The notes beneath the pieces are model-generated. The model did not search any database. It was not told where the DNA came from and was given only the letters and a program-made list of their open reading frames with translations. DNA of 57,525 nucleotides, taken from Holophagaceae bacterium (GTDB lineage: Bacteria; Acidobacteriota; Holophagae; Holophagales; Holophagaceae). The position numbers were made by a program, and so were the translations under genes. Below are positions 17,188 to 25,592 of this stretch, in pieces; position 1 is the first letter of the stretch, and each line of letters opens with the position of its first letter. Where the stretch lies: contig JANYBM010000120.1 in NCBI GenBank assembly GCA_025361125.1, positions 1 to 57,525 of the forward strand. Reading direction: 5' to 3'.

Positions 17188-18624
17188 ATGAACCCAGTGT
17201 CCCCAGCTCCAACCCCAGATTCCCTCCGTGTGACCATTGAAGGCGTCTTTGCCTGCCAGCAAGCGGTACGCTGGCGCATTGCAGCGAGCACAGCCGCCGA
17301 GCGCAAGACCAAGCTCAGAAATCTGCTTGCAGCACTCATGGCTCGCCGTGGGGAAGCTCAAGCGGCGCTGGCGGCAGACTTCCGCAAGGCACCGGGAGAA
17401 GTGGATCTCACCGAGCTGTACCCGGTCATCTGCGAGATCAAGGATGCGCTCCGACACCTGGACAAGTGGATGAAGCCGAGAAGGGTGGCCACTCCGATGG
17501 CGTTGCTGGGGAGCGCTGGAACGATCAATTACGAACCAAAGGGTGTAGTGCTGATCATCAGTCCGTGGAATTATCCCATCAACCTGACCCTGGGACCGCT
17601 GGTATCGGCCATCTCGGCTGGCAACTGCGCCATCTTGAAACCGTCAGAAAACACGCCCCACACCACCGCATTTCTCAAAAACCTATTGGCGCAGCTTTAC
17701 CCGGAAAATGAAGTGGCGGTGGTGGAAGGCGATGCTGAAGCGGCTCGCGCGCTCCTTGAACTGCCTTTTGACCACATCTTTTTCACGGGAAGCCCGACCG
17801 TCGGCAAACTGGTAATGGCCGCTGCGGCGCTGAACCTGACCTCCGTCACCTTGGAACTGGGCGGGAAATCCCCCGTGCTGGTGGACGCGGACGCGGATCT
17901 GCGCGACGCCGCGCGGAAGATCGCCTGGGGCAAACTTCTGAATGCGGGCCAGACCTGCATCGCGCCGGACTATGTGCTAGTCCATGCGGACAGCCACGAC
18001 CGCTTGGTGGAAGAGCTCAGGCTTGCGGTGGAATCCTTTTATGGCAGCAACGCCACTGGCTGGAAGAAGAATCCGGATTTCCCTCGAATCGTCAATGCGA
18101 GCCACTATGCGCGCCTTGCGGCTTTGCTTTCAGGTGCAGGCGGCAAGGTGGTCTTGGGAGGTGAAATGGACTCGGGCGAGAACTTCATTGCTCCCACCTT
18201 TCTCACGGACATCACAGCGGATTCCACGATCATGAAGGAAGAAATCTTCGGCCCGATCTTACCGATCCTGAAAGTGGCGGACATGGATGAAGCGGTTCAA
18301 TTTGTGAACGCACGTCCAAAGCCATTGGCGCTATATGTCTTCAGCGGCAACAAGACAACCGCGGAGTCCTTGCTATCGAGGACGACATCTGGCGGCGCCT
18401 GCATCAATGATACGGTCCTCCATTTCGCCCACCTTGGACTGCCCGGAGGGGGTATCGGCAACTCAGGGTTTGGCAAGGCCCATGGGGTTTACGGCTTCGA
18501 GGCCTTCTCCAACGCGCGCGGCGTGTTGCGCCAGCGAATCAGGGTTTCAGCCATCCAATGGATGTATCCGCCCTATACCCCGCGTGTGCGGAAGCTCATC
18601 GACCTCACACTCAAGTTTTTCTGA
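17188..18624 (+). CDS. Aldehyde dehydrogenase (class 3 / fatty-aldehyde type)
   Basis: About 478 residues from the ATG at 17188; an in-frame ATG at 17083 would add 35 residues lacking family likeness. The NAD(P) fold has SPWNYPINL and KPSE. The catalytic pair is Glu in LELGGKSP and Cys in NAGQTCIAPDY. The lack of a long N-terminus and the C-terminal tail KLIDLTLKFF fit the class 3 group, which includes membrane-associated fatty or aromatic aldehyde dehydrogenases. It oxidises an aldehyde to a carboxylic acid. It converges on the TPP-enzyme/GMC operon (13-base gap), which could supply aldehyde substrate (inference). It is divergent from rocD. Confidence 0.92.
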   Translation: MNPVSPAPTPDSLRVTIEGVFACQQAVRWRIAASTAAERKTKLRNLLAALMARRGEAQAALAADFRKAPGEVDLTELYPVICEIKDALRHLDKWMKPRRVATPMALLGSAGTINYEPKGVVLIISPWNYPINLTLGPLVSAISAGNCAILKPSENTPHTTAFLKNLLAQLYPENEVAVVEGDAEAARALLELPFDHIFFTGSPTVGKLVMAAAALNLTSVTLELGGKSPVLVDADADLRDAARKIAWGKLLNAGQTCIAPDYVLVHADSHDRLVEELRLAVESFYGSNATGWKKNPDFPRIVNASHYARLAALLSGAGGKVVLGGEMDSGENFIAPTFLTDITADSTIMKEEIFGPILPILKVADMDEAVQFVNARPKPLALYVFSGNKTTAESLLSRTTSGGACINDTVLHFAHLGLPGGGIGNSGFGKAHGVYGFEAFSNARGVLRQRIRVSAIQWMYPPYTPRVRKLIDLTLKFF

Positions 18625-18637
18625 TGCGGCATGGTGA

Positions 18638-20353
18638 TCACTCGAAGAGCTTCCTGCTCACCGCACGGCCCACAAAGCGGAGGCGATCCATCCAAGGAAG
18701 TCTTCCCAGGGTTGTGCGGACCACGCCCTTGGTGAAAAAGGTTTTTCGGGAGTAATCAATGGCCACGTCGATGGCGACCGGACGGCCTTCGACAAGGATG
18801 GCTTTCGCCCGCTCCAGGACCGGGGTGATGTCCGCATCCGATTTGAGCTGCAGACATTCAACGCCAACACCGGAACTGATGGCGGCCAGATCGTAATCAG
18901 GCAATTGGCTGCAGGCTTTCCGATTGTAGGCGACACCCTGGAACTGTGCGATCTGTGCCAGTTCCCGGTCCCGAAGCACCAGGAACGCGGCGGCCACACC
19001 CAGGCTCGCGGCGGTCAGCATTTCAAGACCCGTCATCAGGAAGGCGCCATCCCCCGCGAGGGCGACCACCGGGACATCCGGGCGGGCGAGCTTGGCGCCG
19101 ATGGCGGCGGGCACTGAATAGCCCATGCAGGAGTAATCCATGGGGCCAAGCAGCTGGCCGGGTTTATCCAGAACTAATCCCTCAATGGCTAAAAAAGTAC
19201 CATTACCACTATCACTTGTGAAAATTGTTTCTGGGCCAAAGGCCTGCTGCAAGCGCTTCAAGAGTTGTCCCGGCGAGACCCCGGTCTCCGATGGCAACTG
19301 AATCTCCGCGGCGGCTTCGGCGCGGCCCGCTTGAATCCGGTTCCGGAGATAATCACTTTCGGCCCTGCTGGAAAGCAATGGCAGCAGAGCCCGAACGAAC
19401 TCCGCCGCATCGCAGTTGACCGCGATATCGGCAGGGAAATTCCTTCCCGGCACACTGGGATCGATGTCCACATGGATGAGCGGTGAGGGCGGAGTCAGTC
19501 CGTAACTCCCGGTGGCAACTTCGCCGAAGCGGCATCCGATTGCCAGGGTGGCGTCACATCCCCCCGCTACGACGCGGGCAAAGGAGGGAGCAGCCGCACC
19601 GAAGCCCGGCCACAGGAACAGGGGATGGCTCTCGGGGAATACTCCCTTTCCCTGGAAGGTGCTGGACACGGGTGCTTCGAGTTTTTCGGCCAGTTCGACA
19701 AGGTCGGCTCCGGCCCCCGCAGCGCCCAGTCCTAAGTAAATGAGAGGATGCTTGGCCTTCGACAGGACTTCGGCGCAGTGCTTCAAAAGCTCTTGGGGTA
19801 TCGGCTGGGCAATCGGTTTCTCATCCTGCCAGGGGGACGATTCGGGCTGACCAAGGATGTAGAGATTTGCCGGTATTTCGACAAAAACCGGCCCGGGGCA
19901 ACCTGCCCGGGCCAGGCGGCAGGCTGTTCGGATGGTGCCGTAGATCTCTTCGCCACGTTCAGGGCGGAACGCGCCCTTCGTGACGGGTGAGGCTAAAGCC
20001 AGTTGATCCACATCATGCAGTTGATAGGCCTTTCCGGTGTCCCGCCGGATCCCGCAGCCGAGCACCAGCATTGGGATCCCGTCTAGGAAGGCTTCGGCGA
20101 TGCCGGACATGGCGTGGGTCAGACCCGCTCCAGGCACTACGTTGACGCAGGCCATGACTCCCGATGCCCGCCAGGCGGCGTCGGCCATGAAGGAAGCGCT
20201 CTGCTCGTCCGTCACCAGGATCGGGCGCACGGATTTCGATGTTGCGAGAACATCGTAAAGTTCGATGTTATGGGTTCCCGGAATGCCGAATGCCAACTTG
20301 ATGCCTTCGTCCTCCAATGCTTTCAAAACATGGGCCGCACCGGTTATTGCCAT
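18638..20353 (-). CDS. Thiamine-diphosphate-dependent enzyme (acetolactate synthase/decarboxylase family)
   Basis: A 571-residue three-domain TPP enzyme. The start at 20353 has a GGAGG site 7 bases upstream and lies inside the end of the GMC gene (10-base overlap). The catalytic glutamate is Glu50 (TDEQSAS). The TPP/Mg motif is GDGAFLMTG, followed about 26 residues later by VLRD where most members have an LNN-type motif; the Asp could still bind Mg. The family includes acetolactate synthase, benzoylformate decarboxylase and 2-hydroxyacyl-CoA lyase. I cannot choose among these. No regulatory subunit (ilvN) or ketol-acid reductoisomerase is nearby, so a biosynthetic acetolactate synthase is unlikely. 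Pairing with a GMC oxidoreductase suggests aldehyde or 2-oxoacid chemistry. Confidence 0.82.
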   Translation of the reverse strand: MAITGAAHVLKALEDEGIKLAFGIPGTHNIELYDVLATSKSVRPILVTDEQSASFMADAAWRASGVMACVNVVPGAGLTHAMSGIAEAFLDGIPMLVLGCGIRRDTGKAYQLHDVDQLALASPVTKGAFRPERGEEIYGTIRTACRLARAGCPGPVFVEIPANLYILGQPESSPWQDEKPIAQPIPQELLKHCAEVLSKAKHPLIYLGLGAAGAGADLVELAEKLEAPVSSTFQGKGVFPESHPLFLWPGFGAAAPSFARVVAGGCDATLAIGCRFGEVATGSYGLTPPSPLIHVDIDPSVPGRNFPADIAVNCDAAEFVRALLPLLSSRAESDYLRNRIQAGRAEAAAEIQLPSETGVSPGQLLKRLQQAFGPETIFTSDSGNGTFLAIEGLVLDKPGQLLGPMDYSCMGYSVPAAIGAKLARPDVPVVALAGDGAFLMTGLEMLTAASLGVAAAFLVLRDRELAQIAQFQGVAYNRKACSQLPDYDLAAISSGVGVECLQLKSDADITPVLERAKAILVEGRPVAIDVAIDYSRKTFFTKGVVRTTLGRLPWMDRLRFVGRAVSRKLFE

Positions 20354-21843
20354 GGTCTTTCCTCCAGCATCTTGCCAGCCACGCGGCCCGCCAGAGCCAT
20401 GATGGTCAGGTAGGGATTGATTTCCAGCGAGTCTGGAAACAAGCTCGCATCGGCCACGCGCAGCCATGGTATTCCATGTACGCGCCCATAAGAATCCGTC
20501 ACTGAATCCGAAAGGTCTGAGCCCATGCCGCAGCCGCCCATCAGGTGTGCGGCCGATACGGAAATCTTGCCTTCCTTGAAATGCCGCTCATGGATGCGTT
20601 CATCAATGCCAGAGATTTCGCTGTTTTCGAGCAGGGGCGGATCGGCGGATGGTGCGTGGACCCTTACCGCCCCGGCCGCGAAAAAGATACGTGCCGACGT
20701 GCGTGTGGCGGCAATCAGCGAGGCGATGACACTAGGCGTAAAGCGGTAATGAACCACAGGCTTTCCAGCTCTATCCACGGTGATCCGGTTGCCGGGCACT
20801 GCCTTGTCGCAAGCGAGGACAAGGATCATCTGCAGCCTAGGGAAGGCGTGCATCAGCTGTGAATGAGGCGCTCCGAAACCGGCGAGATTCTTCGCGGTGG
20901 TGAAGGGGAAGTACATGCAGGTTTCCAGCAGGAAGCCTTCCTCCTCGGAGCGGTCCAGAAAGAAACTTTTGGGATGGCCCACATCATTGGTGATGGCTCT
21001 GGAATGTTCAGCTGCCAGGATATGCGCGGGGTGGCAGGTGAAGCCTTCTCCCACGCGTTTGGAGATGCCCGGAAGCTCTGAACGGAGCAGCAGCGCCGGG
21101 GTGCCGATGGCGCTGCCCGCGAGGACCATCGCCCCGGCCCTGATACGGTATTCGCCAGGCGCCCACTCGGACGGAAGGCCTTTCGCGCATGGCTTCTTCT
21201 CCTGAACACGAACTAGGAGGGCTCGTTCTTCAATGCGGATGGCCTCAGCCCGCGTCACGACCTCGACCCCGGCCCGCTCCGCCGCAGGCAACTGGACGCG
21301 GTGGGTGCCCTGCTTGGCGGCGTTGGGACAACCCAGATTGCAAAGGCTGGATCCCCTGCAACCGCGGACATTGATGGGGAATTGCTCGGCTTTGTATCCG
21401 GCCTTTTCGCAGCCTTCAACGAATAACAAATTGTTTTCATTCAATAAGGCATGAGGCAGAAGATGGACACCATTTTCTGCCGCGTATTTCTCGGCCCTGG
21501 AAGCCAGATCTGAAAAATCAAGACCCGGAACTCCCCACCGACGGATAATCCGTTCCGGCGGCTGCATGGAAGTCCCCGTGTATACAACCGTGGAGCCGCC
21601 GTAGGCCGACCCGAAGGCGAGGGTCATGGTCCCTTCTGCGGTCAAGAATCCGCCTTCGTCCGCGTAAAGAGCAGGGGCCATGGAGAGTTCATGTCCATCA
21701 AACTCGTCGTCAGTGAATCTGGGTCCCTTTTCCAAAACCAGGACCTTCTTCCCAGCCCGCGCCAACTCGCCAAGTTCTTCCGCAACAGTGCCGCCGCCAG
21801 CTCCGGATCCGACGATGACGACATCATAGTGTTTTTCGATCAT
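20344..21843 (-). CDS. GMC-family oxidoreductase (FAD)
   Basis: A 499-residue flavoprotein. The start at 21843 overlaps the stop of the upstream gene by four bases (ATGA), which indicates translational coupling. The N-terminal FAD motif is VGSGAGGG (residues 11-18), with EKGP at the second strand. The C-terminal GMC block GGCGMG, then RVADASLFPDSLEINPYLTIMALA, carries the usual catalytic region. Members oxidise alcohols or sugars. The CRGSSLCNLGCPNAAKQGTH cysteine segment and the partner small subunit resemble bacterial membrane-linked gluconate-type or long-chain alcohol dehydrogenases rather than the choline oxidases. No signal peptide is seen. Middle gene of a three-gene operon. Confidence 0.88.
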   Translation of the reverse strand: MIEKHYDVVIVGSGAGGGTVAEELGELARAGKKVLVLEKGPRFTDDEFDGHELSMAPALYADEGGFLTAEGTMTLAFGSAYGGSTVVYTGTSMQPPERIIRRWGVPGLDFSDLASRAEKYAAENGVHLLPHALLNENNLLFVEGCEKAGYKAEQFPINVRGCRGSSLCNLGCPNAAKQGTHRVQLPAAERAGVEVVTRAEAIRIEERALLVRVQEKKPCAKGLPSEWAPGEYRIRAGAMVLAGSAIGTPALLLRSELPGISKRVGEGFTCHPAHILAAEHSRAITNDVGHPKSFFLDRSEEEGFLLETCMYFPFTTAKNLAGFGAPHSQLMHAFPRLQMILVLACDKAVPGNRITVDRAGKPVVHYRFTPSVIASLIAATRTSARIFFAAGAVRVHAPSADPPLLENSEISGIDERIHERHFKEGKISVSAAHLMGGCGMGSDLSDSVTDSYGRVHGIPWLRVADASLFPDSLEINPYLTIMALAGRVAGKMLEERPWQ

Positions 21844-22244
21844 CTGGGAGCCTCCCAACCGCGCGGATCGGCCCGGTAACCTGTTTCGGAGCGTCCTTCC
21901 TCACGGCCGTAGTAGCCCATGAAAATCAGCGTCCGCAGGCCCCAGAAACCCCGCCGAAGCAACAGCACCGGGGCATCCTGAATGCCCAGTAGGAATGCGT
22001 TTCGGCGCGATGGATCCAGGGCCTGGAAAGTGCGCCCATAGCGAAAGATGGGCAGCACCTCCAGGGCTCGTATGAAAAGCGTCAATTGTCGGCGCAACCC
22101 GGATGGTTTGGCTTCCAGCGCAGCCCCGATGATTTGCTCCAACTCGATCCAGGCTTTTTCATCCAATTGGATCGCTTCGGGTACAACCGCGGTGGCGATG
22201 GCTCGAAAGACACTGCGGACGGGCTTGAAAGGTGAGGGGGACAT
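21840..22244 (-). CDS. Gluconate 2-dehydrogenase subunit 3-like small protein
   Basis: A 134-residue protein without a clear signal peptide or membrane helix. Its size, its place directly before a GMC oxidoreductase, and the C-terminal phrases RRGFWGLRTLIFMGYYGREE and GYRADPRGW fit the small-subunit family annotated as gluconate 2-dehydrogenase subunit 3. In that family the small subunit stabilises the flavoprotein or helps export it. It is the first gene of the operon and its stop overlaps the next start (ATGA). The family call is by resemblance and context. Confidence 0.65.
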   Translation of the reverse strand: MSPSPFKPVRSVFRAIATAVVPEAIQLDEKAWIELEQIIGAALEAKPSGLRRQLTLFIRALEVLPIFRYGRTFQALDPSRRNAFLLGIQDAPVLLLRRGFWGLRTLIFMGYYGREEGRSETGYRADPRGWEAPR

Positions 22245-22336
22245 GAGGCAGCGTAAGCCGTTTCAATGAAAAATAAACTCATCATTTGGGATACTTGACC
22301 TTGTTTCTATTCTGACTTGAATGGTCGGGTATACAC

Positions 22337-22353
22337 TTGAGATCTACTCTCAA
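22337..22353. promoter_or_regulatory. Inverted repeat TTGAGA-N5-TCTCAA before the superoxide dismutase gene
   Basis: Perfect 6-base arms (22337-22342, 22348-22353) around TCTAC. It ends 12 bases before the SOD start codon, touching the AAGGAG ribosome-binding site. The same TTGAGA-N5-TCTCA pattern occurs at 1107-1123. At this position it could be a repressor operator over the transcription start, or a 5' hairpin affecting translation. Confidence 0.45.
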
Positions 22354-22365
22354 AAAGGAGCATTC

Positions 22366-23055
22366 ATGGAACGACGCACCCTGCTTGGCACCCTCGCTGC
22401 TGGCACTGCTGGCTTGGCCCTAGGCGCCCACACAACCAAAGCCTTGGCAGCCGCAAGTCCCCAGACCAACCCACTGGCTGACTATGTTGCCCGTCCCTTT
22501 GATTTTGGCGCGGGCTTGGCGGGTCTCAGCAAGGACCTGCTGGCTGAGCATCTGACGCTTTACAAAGGCTATGTTGGCCGTACCAATTCGCTGTTGAAAG
22601 ACCTGCTGGCTGCCGAGAAAGAAGGCAAGAAGCCGGCGATGGTCCAGGAGCTTCACCGTCGTTTGGGCTTTGAATTCTCAGGGATGCGACTTCACGAATG
22701 GTATTTCGAGGGACTCAGCGCTACGGCCGCCAAGCCCACGGAAAATCATCCATTGCACCAAGCTATTGCTGCCACCTGGGGTTCCTTCGACCTTTGGTGG
22801 ACGGCCTTCAAGGCCACCTGCACGATGCCTGGCATCGGTTGGGCGGCATTAGTGAAGGATCCCACGACGGGACGGCTCATGAACGCCTGGTTTCAAGATC
22901 ATGAAAATGCCATTCCCGTGGGCGCCCAAGCCTTGCTGGTGGTGGATGTTTGGGAGCATGCCTACGTTAAGGACTACGGAGCCACGGGCCGCGGAAAATA
23001 TGTGGATGCTATCAAACCTTTGATCCATTGGGGTGCGGTGGAGCACCGTTTTTAG
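22366..23055 (+). CDS. Exported Fe/Mn-type superoxide dismutase (Tat signal)
   Basis: A 229-residue protein from the ATG at 22366 (AAGGAG, 6 bases upstream). The N-terminus has twin arginines and a hydrophobic run (ERRTLLGTLAAGTAGLALG), typical of Tat export as a folded, metal-loaded protein. The SOD ligand set is His62, His110, Asp194 and His198 (DVWEHAY). The active-site tyrosine is Tyr69 (YKGYV). The Lys-His-His motif common next to the first ligand in E. coli SodA/SodB is replaced by LTLYKG, so this belongs to a divergent branch. It would remove superoxide in the periplasm. It is divergent from the GMC operon and is followed by the PQQ-like protein after 31 bases. Confidence 0.86.
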   Translation: MERRTLLGTLAAGTAGLALGAHTTKALAAASPQTNPLADYVARPFDFGAGLAGLSKDLLAEHLTLYKGYVGRTNSLLKDLLAAEKEGKKPAMVQELHRRLGFEFSGMRLHEWYFEGLSATAAKPTENHPLHQAIAATWGSFDLWWTAFKATCTMPGIGWAALVKDPTTGRLMNAWFQDHENAIPVGAQALLVVDVWEHAYVKDYGATGRGKYVDAIKPLIHWGAVEHRF

Positions 23056-23086
23056 GATCTGCTCCAAAATCACTTTGGGAATCTCC

Positions 23087-24673
23087 ATGCATTTGAATTT
23101 CGTACAAATTTCCAAGCCGTCGCGTCGTGGCATGCTGGCTACCCTGAGTGTGGTTGTGGGATTGAGCTTTTTTGGGTGCACCCATGGCTCAGATAGGAAA
23201 GTTGTAGTAATAGTTGACCCTCCACCGCCGCCATTTACCGGCACTGGGCCTGCATGGTTCGGGTACGGGCGGGACGCGCAACACAGCGCCCAGGTTTCAG
23301 TGGTCCCCCAGTCCCTCACAAGGGTGCACTGGCATGCACCCGTGGACTTGAACCCCCAGTACAGCAATGGCGACCTGCTTATCCATTACGGTTCGATGGT
23401 GATTACACCGACGAACACGGTCCTTATTCCAGTCAAGACCGGGGCGACCGATGGCTTTCGAATCGAGGCGCGGAATGGTGCTTCGGGAGAACTGCTTTGG
23501 CAGGTCGCAAGTGATTACACCCTGCCGCTCCACAACTGGGTACCCAGCTACGGCCCGGCACTCACCGGGTCGAACCGGGTCTACTTTCCGGGTTCTGGTG
23601 GCAAGGTTTTCTACCGCGACAATGCTGATTCCATCACCGGAACCATTCAAACCGCGGTCTTCTATGGATCGGGTGAGTACATCGGCGCGAAAGCCACTTA
23701 CGACGCTGCCGTGAAGATCACCACACCTCTCACAGCGGACAACCAAGGGAATGTCTTTTTCGGTTTCCAGGTTTCGGGAGCCACGCCGGCCCATCTGCTG
23801 AGCGGCATCGCGCGCATTGGCGCGAACGGGCAGGGTAGCTGGACCAGCGCGTCACTTGCAGCTGGAGACTCCACAATCTCTCAGGTGGTGATGAATTGCG
23901 CTCCAGCTGTGTCGAACGACTTGCATACCCTCTACGTGGCAGTGAGTGACGGGGGGAACGGATATCTCCTGGCCCTCGACAGCACCACGCTAGAACGTAT
24001 CGCCAGGGTGTGGTTGATGGATCCAATGGCGGCCGAACCAGCGCTCCTGGCTGACGATGGCAGTGCTTCTCCGACAGTCGGGCCTGATGGGGATGTCTAC
24101 TACGGCGTGCTGGAGTCCAGGAGTGGAGCGCATAACTACCGGGGCTGGCTGCTGCATTTCGATGGGGGCCTGGCCCACTCGAAAACGCCGGGATCCTTTG
24201 GTTGGGATGACACGGCCTCCATCGTCCCTGCGAGCATGGTGCCGACCTATTCAGGAGCCTCAACTTATTTGCTCATGACGAAGTACAACAATTACCTCAT
24301 CCCGGGCCATGGGGATGGCCGCAACAGGGTCGCGATCCTGGACCCCAACGTTACCCAACTCGATGCTTTCTCAAATGTGTCCGTGATGAAGGAAGTGCTC
24401 ACCATCCTCGGCGCGACGCCGGACAATCCAGCCTTTCCTGGAAGTGTTCGGGAATGGTGTATCAATACCGCCGTGGTGGATCCCATGACCAAATCCATCT
24501 TTGTGAATAACGAAGATGGTTACTTGTATCGCTGGGACCTGACCACGAACACCTTTCCGGAAAAGATCGCCATCACAAATGGACTTGGCGAAGCCTACAC
24601 GCCCACGGTCATGGGCCCCGATGGTCACATCTATGCCATCAACAACGCCACGCTTTACGCGGTTGGGAAGTGA
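23087..24673 (+). CDS. Secreted PQQ-like beta-propeller protein
   Basis: A 528-residue exported protein. I chose the ATG at 23087, which begins with a basic segment (KPSRRG), a hydrophobic stretch and a cysteine at residue 31. SRRGML resembles a twin-arginine motif and SFFGC a weak lipobox, so Tat or lipoprotein export is possible. A proline-rich linker (VDPPPPPF) follows. The rest has repeats of about 50-60 residues of the type ASGELLWQV, DNQGNVFFG, LYVAVSDGGNGYLLALD, DGDVYYGV and GHIYAINN. These are the blades of PQQ-like or outer-membrane-assembly-type propellers. No enzyme active site is apparent, so the role is open. It may be co-transcribed with the SOD gene. Confidence 0.72.
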   Translation: MHLNFVQISKPSRRGMLATLSVVVGLSFFGCTHGSDRKVVVIVDPPPPPFTGTGPAWFGYGRDAQHSAQVSVVPQSLTRVHWHAPVDLNPQYSNGDLLIHYGSMVITPTNTVLIPVKTGATDGFRIEARNGASGELLWQVASDYTLPLHNWVPSYGPALTGSNRVYFPGSGGKVFYRDNADSITGTIQTAVFYGSGEYIGAKATYDAAVKITTPLTADNQGNVFFGFQVSGATPAHLLSGIARIGANGQGSWTSASLAAGDSTISQVVMNCAPAVSNDLHTLYVAVSDGGNGYLLALDSTTLERIARVWLMDPMAAEPALLADDGSASPTVGPDGDVYYGVLESRSGAHNYRGWLLHFDGGLAHSKTPGSFGWDDTASIVPASMVPTYSGASTYLLMTKYNNYLIPGHGDGRNRVAILDPNVTQLDAFSNVSVMKEVLTILGATPDNPAFPGSVREWCINTAVVDPMTKSIFVNNEDGYLYRWDLTTNTFPEKIAITNGLGEAYTPTVMGPDGHIYAINNATLYAVGK

Positions 24674-24807
24674 CTAAAGTTTGGAACCTCTGCACAGGCA
24701 AGGATAGGGCCGTGAAAAGTGCTCCGGGGAGAGGCATAAATACATTATTTTTGATGACCGAGCCGTGACCCTTCGCAGGTGGTGATTGTCTAGAATTAAA
24801 GATTGCG

Positions 24808-25434
24808 ATGGTCATTAGCGAACCCCAATGCCCCCAATGTTCGACGTTCCCAGGACCCACTCTGGAGGCCTTGCGCATTTCCCATGTCCGCGGGCCTGTG
24901 ACCCAACAGATCCGTCTCGCGGTATTGCGGGCCGGGGGGCAACCCGCTTGGGAATCCCTATTGACGCAAGTCTCAGAACCATGCAGAACTATTTTTTTGA
25001 ACCCCATAGGAAGCTATGAATGGGTGGATGCAGATGTGGCGGCGGAGATGAACACTGCTTTTCTGAGTTTGAATGGGCTGGAATGGATCCGTTCGAGGGG
25101 CCGGAGTGCCGCACGGGAGCAGCTCCTTACCGTTCATCGCTGGTTGAATAAGTTGGCGAGCCCTGAATTCCTGCTGACGCATGCACCGCGGATTCTGGGT
25201 CTCTACTATCGCGGTGGCAAGAGCTCTGTGGATCATCTGAGCGCTGGCGAGGCAACTCTGAATCTCTGGGCCCACGGCTACTATCCCGAATGGTATACGC
25301 ACGGCCTTGTGGGTTGGCTGGAGGGCGCGCTTGAATTAAGTGGCGCCAAGGACCTAAACATTCTCCACCTGCCACCTTCAGGACCTGGATTGGACTCTGT
25401 TTGCCACCGCTATTGCATGACTTGGGAAGCCTGA
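24808..25434 (+). CDS. Uncharacterised protein A of a tandem pair (resembles TIGR02265/DUF2378)
   Basis: A 208-residue cytoplasmic-looking protein with no signal peptide. It shares with the next gene the ordered blocks RGP..QIR, GG..AW..LLTQVSE.CR, PIG.Y.WV, LHRW, FLL...P, Y.RGG, PEW and ELSGAK/ELTGAK. Block order and size resemble the Myxococcus-type family TIGR02265 (DUF2378): LL, a P...W turn, a central HR...P..LL...P segment and a late G-A pair. I cannot confirm that assignment without a profile search. Two cysteines (CPQC, residues 8-11) are unique to this copy. The start is the ATG at 24808; no strong ribosome-binding site is seen. Confidence 0.6.
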   Translation: MVISEPQCPQCSTFPGPTLEALRISHVRGPVTQQIRLAVLRAGGQPAWESLLTQVSEPCRTIFLNPIGSYEWVDADVAAEMNTAFLSLNGLEWIRSRGRSAAREQLLTVHRWLNKLASPEFLLTHAPRILGLYYRGGKSSVDHLSAGEATLNLWAHGYYPEWYTHGLVGWLEGALELSGAKDLNILHLPPSGPGLDSVCHRYCMTWEA

Positions 25435-25592
25435 GAACAAGAACTCTCATCATCATCGGAGGCAGGGCTGTTCTCAACAGGGGTGCTGCCTGGCCCGCAT
25501 AGGCTAGGACGATTTTGCCTGGGTGTTCAAACATTGATCAGGCATTTTTCTTGAATTAACCCATCTTGAGGCAATCCCGATCGAGGGGGCTC

